DNA of 21,371 bases from CALHKP01 sp963558075 (GTDB lineage Bacteria > Bacillota > Clostridia > Peptostreptococcales > Anaerovoracaceae). The DNA is taken from the NCBI GenBank assembly GCA_963558075.1, contig CAUWFN010000036.1, positions 1 through 21,371 of the forward strand. Direction: 5' to 3'. Both the position numbers and the translations under genes were made by a program. Under the pieces are notes generated by a model that saw only the letters and a list, made by a program, of their open reading frames with translations, searched no databases and had not been told where the DNA came from. The stretch's first letter is position 1. Each line of letters opens with the position of its first letter. This document shows, one piece after another, positions 15,718-21,371 of this stretch.

Positions 15718-15787
15718 AAAATATGAGAAAGTGTCCGGAAAGGTTAAGGCCGGAAAATCTTTCATGCATTTAGAAGGAATTTTATTT

Positions 15788-16279
15788 ATGAGAATATTGG
15801 GTATAGACCCAGGGTATGCCATACTTGGATGGGGTATTCTGGACATGACAGGAAATCATTTTTCGGTAGTTGATTATGGTGCTGTAACAACAGACGCAAA
15901 GACTCCGATGCCATACAGACTTCAGCATCTTTATACGGAGCTTGAGTCTATAATAGAAAAATATAAACCGGAGGAGGCCGCAATAGAAGAGCTGTTTTTT
16001 AACAACAATGCGAAAACGGCCATAATGGTAGGTCAGGCAAGAGGTGTTGCTGTTCTTGCATGCGTTAACGGAGGCCTTGATATAAGCGAATATACTCCGC
16101 TTCAGATAAAACAAGCCCTTGTAGGATATGGTAGAGCAGACAAGAAGCAGATTCAGGCTATGGTAAAGGCAATTCTTAATCTCAGAGAAGTGCCAAAGCC
16201 AGATGACACGGCCGATGCAGTAGCTGCTGCAATATGCCACGGACACAGCAGAAACACTAGAAATCTTAGACTTAAATAG
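15788..16279 (+). CDS. ruvC: Holliday junction endonuclease RuvC
   Basis: Dimeric nuclease that resolves Holliday junctions together with RuvAB. From the ATG at 15788 the product has 163 residues and starts MRILGIDPG, as RuvC proteins do; AGAAGGAA (15772-15779) is 8 nt upstream. In-frame ATGs further up, for example at 15689, lack a ribosome binding site and would add an unrelated basic stretch. The four catalytic acidic residues are present: D7, E67 (AIEELFF), D140 and D143 (DDTADA). The conserved GQARGVAVLA and the basic DKKQIQAMV segment are intact. First gene of the + strand operon; its stop lies 12 nt before ruvA. Confidence 0.95.
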   Translation: MRILGIDPGYAILGWGILDMTGNHFSVVDYGAVTTDAKTPMPYRLQHLYTELESIIEKYKPEEAAIEELFFNNNAKTAIMVGQARGVAVLACVNGGLDISEYTPLQIKQALVGYGRADKKQIQAMVKAILNLREVPKPDDTADAVAAAICHGHSRNTRNLRLK

Positions 16280-16291
16280 GGAGGATGCAAG

Positions 16292-16885
16292 GTGATAAGA
16301 TACATTAGAGGTAAGATTTTTCATACGGATTCAGACCATATAATAGTCGAAAACAGCTCAGGTGTGGGCTTTGATATACAGATACCGATGGGCTCTGCTT
16401 TTTACACTATGGTAGACGGAGAAGAAGCAAAGGTATACACATCCATGATTGTTAGAGAAGATGATATAAGCCTTTATGGATTTACAGGAAAAGAAGGGCT
16501 TGAGCTTTTTGAGCTACTTATCACTGTAAACGGAATTGGAGCAAAAGCGGCTCTTGCAATTATGGGCACATTATCGGAATCAGAGCTAAAGGTTGCGATT
16601 GCAACAAACGATGTAAAAGCTTTGACAAAGGCAAATGGAGTTGGAAAGAAAACTGCAGAGCGTTTAATACTGGAATTAAAGGACAAAATCGGTGATATTA
16701 CTGCTCTTGATGTTCCTGTGCTTGATGCGCCAATACCTGCAGCTTCTGGCGAAAAGGGTGAGGCGGCAGAAGCTTTGATGTCCCTTGGATATACACGAAA
16801 CGAGGCCCTTGCAGCATTAGAAAAGGTGCAAGGTGAAAATCTTACATGTGAGCAGTATATTATGAACGCACTTAAGAACTTATAA
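16292..16885 (+). CDS. ruvA: Holliday junction branch-migration subunit RuvA
   Basis: RuvA binds the four-way junction and loads the RuvB motor. 197 residues, usual length. It starts with GTG at 16292 (GGGAGG at 16279-16284, 7 nt away; an ATG at 16285 is out of frame), giving the family N-terminus IRYIRGKIF. The OB-fold (about 1-63) contains VGFDIQIP. The helix-hairpin-helix segments follow with ITVNGIGAKAAL and KANGVGKKTAERLILELK. A flexible linker rich in Pro and Ala leads to the small C-terminal RuvB-contact domain (EALMSLGYTRNEALAALEKV). It sits between ruvC and ruvB with 11-12 nt gaps. Confidence 0.95.
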   Translation: MIRYIRGKIFHTDSDHIIVENSSGVGFDIQIPMGSAFYTMVDGEEAKVYTSMIVREDDISLYGFTGKEGLELFELLITVNGIGAKAALAIMGTLSESELKVAIATNDVKALTKANGVGKKTAERLILELKDKIGDITALDVPVLDAPIPAASGEKGEAAEALMSLGYTRNEALAALEKVQGENLTCEQYIMNALKNL

Positions 16886-16896
16886 TAGAGGAAATT

Positions 16897-17910
16897 ATGG
16901 AAGAGAGAATTACACAAACTAGCGCATCGGGACTTATGGAAGAGCGCCAGGAGGCGAGTCTAAGACCCCAGAAGCTAGATGATTTTATAGGACAGGAGGT
17001 TGCAAAAGATAACCTCAAAATATTCATAGAAGCAGCAAAGCTGAGAGGCGAGCCCCTTGACCATGTGCTTTTTTATGGACCGCCAGGCCTTGGAAAGACA
17101 ACATTTGCTGGCATCATAGCAAACGAGCTTGGTGTTGAAATCAAAATAACATCAGGACCTGCCATCGAACGAGCTGGAGATCTTGCTGCGATACTTACAA
17201 ATTTGAACGAAAACGACGTTCTATTTATAGACGAAATACATAGACTTAACAGGTCTGTAGAAGAGGTTCTCTACTCTGCAATGGAGGACTTTGCACTTGA
17301 TATAATTATTGGAAAAGGACCTTCGGCAAGATCCATAAGGCTTGATCTTGCAAAGTTTACACTGATTGGAGCTACAACTAGAGCTGGAAGTTTGTCAGCA
17401 CCTCTTCGTGATAGATTTGGAGTCATAAGTAAGTTTGAGATGTATACGCCTCAGGAGCTTATGGAAATAATAAGACGTTCTGCATCGCTTCTTGGAATTG
17501 AGGTTGACGAATACTCTCTGTATGAGATGGCAAGATGCTCCCGTGGCACACCTCGAGTTGCAAATAGACTTCTCAAGAGAATAAGAGATTTTTCTCAGGT
17601 TAGAGGAAATGGCAAGATAACTGCAGAGATTACAGACCTTGCTCTTAAGGCTCTTGGTGTTGATAACCTAGGGCTTGAGAGACTTGATAGGGAAATTCTA
17701 TCAACTATAATAGAGCGCTTTGCCGGCGGACCTGTCGGAATTGATACGATTGCAGCATCAATTGGTGAAGAGCGCGTGACAATAGAAGATGCTTATGAGC
17801 CATATCTGATTCAGTCGGGACTTCTGTATAGAACGCAGAAGGGGAGAATGGTTTCAAGACTTGGTTATGAGCATATGGGAATAGATTTCCCAGAAGACAA
17901 ACAAGAATAG
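16897..17910 (+). CDS. ruvB: Holliday junction branch-migration helicase RuvB
   Basis: Hexameric AAA+ motor that drives branch migration with RuvA. 337 residues. Seen: SLRPQKLDDFIGQ (21-33), Walker A GPPGLGKT (61-68), Walker B DEIH (112-115), sensor IGATTRAG (157-164), the arginine-finger region LRDRFG (170-175), then GTPRVANRLLKRIRDFSQ and the C-terminal winged helix ending GRMVSRLGYEHMG. ATG at 16897 with AGAGG (16887-16891). The queA gene follows after 15 nt. Nothing unusual in the sequence. Confidence 0.97.
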   Translation: MEERITQTSASGLMEERQEASLRPQKLDDFIGQEVAKDNLKIFIEAAKLRGEPLDHVLFYGPPGLGKTTFAGIIANELGVEIKITSGPAIERAGDLAAILTNLNENDVLFIDEIHRLNRSVEEVLYSAMEDFALDIIIGKGPSARSIRLDLAKFTLIGATTRAGSLSAPLRDRFGVISKFEMYTPQELMEIIRRSASLLGIEVDEYSLYEMARCSRGTPRVANRLLKRIRDFSQVRGNGKITAEITDLALKALGVDNLGLERLDREILSTIIERFAGGPVGIDTIAASIGEERVTIEDAYEPYLIQSGLLYRTQKGRMVSRLGYEHMGIDFPEDKQE

Positions 17911-17925
17911 AAAGGGTATTATCGG

Positions 17926-18981
17926 ATGAGAATAGATGAATTTGACTATAATTTGCCGGAGGAGCTAATTGCTCAGAAACCGAGCGAAACTAGGGATCAT
18001 TGTAGACTAATGGTTTTAGATATGAAGGATGACACTGTTTCCCATAGACGTTTTGATGATATACTTGAATATCTCGGAGAGGGAGACTGCCTTGTTCTAA
18101 ATGATTCAAAGGTTCTTCCTGCCAGAATGTATGGAAAGAAAGCTGTTACTGGAGCGAAGGTTGAATTTCTTTTGATCAAAAGAATAGAAGGCGATAGATG
18201 GGAGACTATGGTAAGACCAGGTAAGCGTCTGAAGCCAGGTGACAGCGTAGTATTTTGCGAAGAAGAGGGAAAGGCTCTTTCCGCAGATATTATTGACTAC
18301 GGTGAAGATGGAACACGAATCGTAGATTTTCGATATGATGGAATCTTTATGGAAAGACTTGAAGAGTGCGGAAGCATGCCTCTTCCTCCATATATAGAGA
18401 GAGCCAGTGACGAGGAAGATAATGATACTTATCAGACTGTTTACTGCAGAGAGGATGGATCTGTTGCAGCTCCAACAGCAGGGCTTCATTTCACTGAAGA
18501 GCTCTTAGAAAAGGTAAAGGCAAAGGGCGTTAAGCTTGCCTTTGTTACTCTACATGTTGGAATCGGCACATTTAGACCTGTAAAGTGCGAAAATATAGAA
18601 GAGCACCACATGCATTTCGAAGAATATTCCGTAAGCGAGGAAAGTGCAGCGATTATAAACGATACAATCAAAGCTGGCGGTAGAATCGTTTCTGTCGGAA
18701 CGACCTCTACTAGAACTGTCGAAAGTGCAGCGGAGTTTGATGAGGCGAGCGGAAAATATCTTGTAAAAGCCGGTGAGGGAAGCACAGGTATCTTCATCTA
18801 TCCAGGATATGAGTTCAAGATAGTAAAAGCTTTGATAACAAATTTCCATCTGCCTAAGTCGACACTTCTCATGCTTATTTCGGCTCTTTATGACAAAGAC
18901 AAAATTCTTAAGGCATACGAAGAGGCAGTAGAAGAAAAGTACAGATTTTTTAGCTACGGAGATGCAATGCTGATAAAATAG
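17926..18981 (+). CDS. queA: S-adenosylmethionine:tRNA ribosyltransferase-isomerase QueA
   Basis: Transfers and isomerises the ribosyl moiety of SAM onto preQ1 in tRNA to give epoxyqueuosine. 351 residues, near the usual 340. Family motifs: FDYNLPEELIAQKP (near the start), LNDSKVLPARMYG, APTAGLHFTEELL, THVGIGTFRPV-like LHVGIGTFRPV, TTSTRTVES, and the C-terminal TGIFIYPGYEFK and LITNFHLPKSTLLML. ATG at 17926 with AAAGGG (17911-17916) 9 nt away. It precedes tgt, the enzyme of the preceding step, as in many Firmicutes. Confidence 0.96.
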   Translation: MRIDEFDYNLPEELIAQKPSETRDHCRLMVLDMKDDTVSHRRFDDILEYLGEGDCLVLNDSKVLPARMYGKKAVTGAKVEFLLIKRIEGDRWETMVRPGKRLKPGDSVVFCEEEGKALSADIIDYGEDGTRIVDFRYDGIFMERLEECGSMPLPPYIERASDEEDNDTYQTVYCREDGSVAAPTAGLHFTEELLEKVKAKGVKLAFVTLHVGIGTFRPVKCENIEEHHMHFEEYSVSEESAAIINDTIKAGGRIVSVGTTSTRTVESAAEFDEASGKYLVKAGEGSTGIFIYPGYEFKIVKALITNFHLPKSTLLMLISALYDKDKILKAYEEAVEEKYRFFSYGDAMLIK

Positions 18982-18992
18982 GCGATGTGTTT

Positions 18993-19023
18993 TTGTGTAG
19001 CAAGGAAGGCGTTTTGATATAGA
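18993..19023 (+). promoter_or_regulatory. Possible weak promoter before tgt
   Basis: TTGTGT (18993-18998), 19-bp spacer ending TGA, TATAGA (19018-19023) in the 61-nt gap between queA and tgt. The long spacer and imperfect -10 make it doubtful; tgt is probably mainly read through from ruvC. Confidence 0.25.
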
Positions 19024-19042
19024 TAAAAGAGAAAGGAATTTT

Positions 19043-20164
19043 ATGAAACACGCAGTTACATATGAATTGATAAAAGAGGACTCAAGGACGAGTGCCAGAA
19101 GAGGTATAGTTCATACACCTCATGGAGATATACAGACACCGGTGTTTATGCCGGTTGGAACTCAGGCGACAGTTAAGGCTGTTTTCCCTGAGCAGCTGAA
19201 GGAGATGGGAGCTGAAATAATTCTATCTAACACATACCACCTGTACCTAAGACCAGGACACGAGCTGGTTAAGGAGGCAGGCGGACTTCACAAGTTTATG
19301 AACTGGGACAGAGCTATTTTGACTGACAGCGGTGGATTTCAGGTTTTTTCCCTAGGTAAGCTCAGAAAGATTACAGAAGAGGGCGTAAAGTTTAGCAGTC
19401 ATATCGATGGATCAAAGCATCTGCTCACACCAGAAAAAGCAATTGAAATCCAGAATGCTCTGGGCTCTGATATTATGATGGCATTTGATGAATGTGCGCC
19501 ATATCCGGCGGATAGAACTTATGTAAAAAATTCGCTAGAGAGAACTACAAGATGGCTAAAAAGATGCAAGGATGCACACAAAAATACAGAAAACCAGGCG
19601 CTGTTTGGTATAATGCAGGGCGGAATGTACAAGGATCTGCGTAAGCAAAGTGCAGAGGAAATTGTCGAAATGGACCTTCCTGGATATTCAATCGGAGGAC
19701 TTTCTGTAGGAGAACCAAAGGAAATCATGCTAGATGTTTTAGACGAGTGTGTTGATTACCTTCCAAAGGAAAAGCCAAGATACCTTATGGGCGTTGGAAC
19801 GCCTGACTACCTGTTCGAGGGCGTTGAGCGCGGAATTGATATGTTCGACTGCGTGCTTCCAACAAGAATTGCACGTCACGGCCTTGTAATGACACACGAT
19901 GGAAGAGTTAATATAAAAAATGCGAAATACGAGAGAGATTTTTCTCCTCTTGATCCTGACTGTGACTGTTATACATGTAGAAACTACTCAAAGGCTTATC
20001 TTAGACATCTGTTCAAAGCTGACGAGATGTTATCTGCTATGCTGCTTTCACATCACAATCTGCACTTCCTCGTAAATATGATGAAAAATATCAGAAAATC
20101 AATCGAAGAAGATAGATTCCTAGAGTACAAGAGAGAATTCTATGACAGATACGGAAGATTCTAA
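19043..20164 (+). CDS. tgt: tRNA-guanine transglycosylase (queuine/preQ1 insertion)
   Basis: Exchanges guanine-34 of GUN-anticodon tRNAs for preQ1. 373 residues. Seen: ILSNTYHLYLRPG (60-72), the catalytic-pocket DSGGFQVFSL (95-104), MQGGMYKDLR, GYSIGGLSVGEP for base recognition, the nucleophile region GIDMFDCVLPTR (264-275), and the zinc site C307, C309, C312 with H338. ATG at 19043 with AAAGGAA a few bases upstream. The following gene starts 19 nt after the tgt stop (by the start chosen here). Together with queA this gives two consecutive steps of queuosine modification. Confidence 0.97.
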   Translation: MKHAVTYELIKEDSRTSARRGIVHTPHGDIQTPVFMPVGTQATVKAVFPEQLKEMGAEIILSNTYHLYLRPGHELVKEAGGLHKFMNWDRAILTDSGGFQVFSLGKLRKITEEGVKFSSHIDGSKHLLTPEKAIEIQNALGSDIMMAFDECAPYPADRTYVKNSLERTTRWLKRCKDAHKNTENQALFGIMQGGMYKDLRKQSAEEIVEMDLPGYSIGGLSVGEPKEIMLDVLDECVDYLPKEKPRYLMGVGTPDYLFEGVERGIDMFDCVLPTRIARHGLVMTHDGRVNIKNAKYERDFSPLDPDCDCYTCRNYSKAYLRHLFKADEMLSAMLLSHHNLHFLVNMMKNIRKSIEEDRFLEYKREFYDRYGRF

Positions 20165-20183
20165 ACAGAAAGGTGAAATTTTA

Positions 20184-21362
20184 ATGTCAGAACTAAAACA
20201 CTGCATACACAACGAATTCTGCGGCGGCTGCATCTATGATGAAATAAGCTACGAGGAGCAGTTAGCCATCAAAGAAAAGGACGTACATGCTCTGCTTGAG
20301 GCGAAAGACGTTCATATAGACCACATAGAAAAAATTGAAGGAAGAAGCGAAGAAGGACAATTCCGCTACAGAAACAAGATGGAATACACGTTTGGAGATC
20401 TTGTAAAAGATGGACCGCTGTGTCTTGGCATGCATAAGATTAGAAATTTCATGTCGATAGTTACTGTAGACGAGTGCCTTCTGGTAGATGAGGACTTCAA
20501 CAAAATTCTAAGATTCACGCTTGATTTTGCTGTAGAAAACGGATATAAGCATTATCACAAGAGAGCTCACGAGGGGCTTTTGAGAAATCTAATCGTAAGA
20601 AAAGGAGTAAGAACAAAAGAGCTCCTGATAAATATAGTTACAAGCTCAGAGGATGGATTTGATGAAGACGGCTGGAAAAACGGACTCTTAGCTCTCGATC
20701 TTGATAATGAGATTGTAGGAATTCTTAGAACGTTTAATGACAATCCGGCAGATGCCGTAAACTGCGAAAAGCTTGAAATTCTATATGGAAGAGACTACTA
20801 TATGGAAGAAATCTGCGGCCTAAAGTTCAAGGTGAGCGCATTCTCATTTTTCCAGACGAATATAGAAGCGGTAGAAAAGCTTTATTTCGAAGCAGTTGAT
20901 TTAATCGATGATATCGAGGGTAAGGAAGTGTTTGACCTCTACTGTGGAACGGGAACGATAAGCCAGATTATGGCCCAGAAAGCAAAGCATGTTCTTGGAA
21001 TTGAGCTTGTTGAAGAGGCTGTTGAGTCTGCGAAGGTGAATGCAAAGATGAACGGAATCGAAAACTGTGAATTTATCGCAGGAGATGTGTTTGAGGTTCT
21101 CAGCCAAAGAGATTCGGCACCAGATGTAATTGTTGTTGACCCACCAAGAATGGGAATGACGCCAAAGGCAGTAGAAAAGATCGCAAAGTATGGTGTGAAT
21201 CAGATTATATATGTATCATGTAATCCAAAAACTCTTGCAATAAACTTGCAGCAGTTTGAGGAGCTAGGATACAGGGCAAAATATCTAAAGCCGTATGATA
21301 ATTTTCCAAGGACAAAACATGTGGAGACGGTATGTTTGATGTCAAGGGTCGAAGGAAAATAG
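20184..21362 (+). CDS. rlmD: 23S rRNA (uracil-C5)-methyltransferase, RlmD type without TRAM domain
   Basis: SAM-dependent RNA m5U methyltransferase of the TrmA/RlmC/RlmD family. The ATG at 20184 (392 residues) is chosen because AAAGGTGA lies at 20169-20176; an in-frame ATG at 20142 would overlap tgt and has no such site. Seen: an iron-sulfur Cys pattern C-x5-C-x2-C (CIHNEFCGGC) right at the N-terminus, with a fourth Cys in DECLLVDEDF; FFQTNIEAVEKLY; the SAM motif DLYCGTGTISQIMA; DPPRMGM; and the catalytic-Cys motif VSCNPKTLA. Most RlmD proteins begin with a TRAM RNA-binding domain of about 60 residues, which is absent here. RlmC or RlmCD specificity (U747) cannot be excluded. No terminator is seen before the window ends 9 nt later. 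Confidence 0.82.
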   Translation: MSELKHCIHNEFCGGCIYDEISYEEQLAIKEKDVHALLEAKDVHIDHIEKIEGRSEEGQFRYRNKMEYTFGDLVKDGPLCLGMHKIRNFMSIVTVDECLLVDEDFNKILRFTLDFAVENGYKHYHKRAHEGLLRNLIVRKGVRTKELLINIVTSSEDGFDEDGWKNGLLALDLDNEIVGILRTFNDNPADAVNCEKLEILYGRDYYMEEICGLKFKVSAFSFFQTNIEAVEKLYFEAVDLIDDIEGKEVFDLYCGTGTISQIMAQKAKHVLGIELVEEAVESAKVNAKMNGIENCEFIAGDVFEVLSQRDSAPDVIVVDPPRMGMTPKAVEKIAKYGVNQIIYVSCNPKTLAINLQQFEELGYRAKYLKPYDNFPRTKHVETVCLMSRVEGK

Positions 21363-21371
21363 CCGCGAAAG

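Noticed and set aside
15662..15787. N-terminal extension of RuvC from an upstream in-frame start
   Set aside because: It would overlap the -10 box or leader, has no ribosome binding site, and RuvC normally begins with the MRILGIDPG segment found at 15788.
15782..16324. A 180-codon open frame on the - strand opposite ruvC
   Set aside because: ruvC is certain from its catalytic residues; the antisense frame shows no family resemblance and no ribosome binding site.
1..21371. CRISPR arrays, tRNA/rRNA genes, insertion sequences, toxin or phage defence genes
   Set aside because: Read on both strands, I found no regularly spaced repeats, no tRNA-like cloverleaf in the short intergenic gaps, and no transposase or defence domain.

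Overview
The window is a 21.4 kb stretch of a low-to-mid GC, strictly anaerobic Firmicutes chromosome, most likely class Clostridia. The reasons are AGA-rich codon use, strong AGGAGG ribosome binding sites, an [FeFe]-hydrogenase with Hyd/Nuo-type partners, and the clostridial gene orders comEC-holA, argR-recN and ruvC-ruvA-ruvB-queA-tgt. I cannot fix the genus. There are 15 protein genes and no RNA gene, insertion sequence, CRISPR array or phage gene that I can see.

Layout. (1) Bases 1-3494, + strand: the 3' part of comEC (cut by the left edge), holA overlapping it, and an EamA/DMT-family transporter, closed by an intrinsic terminator. (2) Bases 3745-9526, + strand: an operon of three redox genes with its own promoter. 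It encodes a NuoE-like [2Fe-2S] subunit (HydC type), a NuoF-like FMN/NADH subunit with extra ferredoxin domains (HydB type), and a 1,166-residue chimera of a NuoG-type N-terminus, a GltD/NfnB-like FAD-NAD(P)H module, a 2x[4Fe-4S] ferredoxin and a formate-dehydrogenase-like domain. A strong terminator follows. (3) Bases 9717-13297, + strand: a second unit with its own extended -10 promoter. It encodes a 617-residue chimera (NuoF C-terminal [4Fe-4S] domain fused to a second GltD-like module) and, overlapping by 7 nt, a CpI-like [FeFe]-hydrogenase. A bidirectional terminator separates it from (4) argR-recN on the - strand (13399-15481). The argR promoter is covered by ARG boxes. (5) Bases 15788-21362, + strand: ruvC, ruvA, ruvB (Holliday junction processing), queA and tgt (queuosine in tRNA), and a TRAM-less RlmD-type 23S rRNA m5U methyltransferase.

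How the genes work together. The two redox units look like parts of one soluble electron-bifurcating hydrogenase system linking H2, ferredoxin, NADH and, through two GltD-type modules, probably NADPH. HydC- and HydB-like subunits plus HydA would make a standard HydABC-like enzyme. The two GltD chimeras are the unusual part: each replaces or interrupts a Nuo-type domain with a flavin module related to the bifurcating enzyme NfnB. The formate-dehydrogenase-like domain has Arg where the catalytic Sec/Cys should be, so it is probably structural or has another role. The hydrogenase maturases (HydE, HydF, HydG) are not in this window.

The best candidates for something new are this modular hydrogenase locus and, separately, a ComEC whose metallo-beta-lactamase domain appears to have lost most of its metal ligands.
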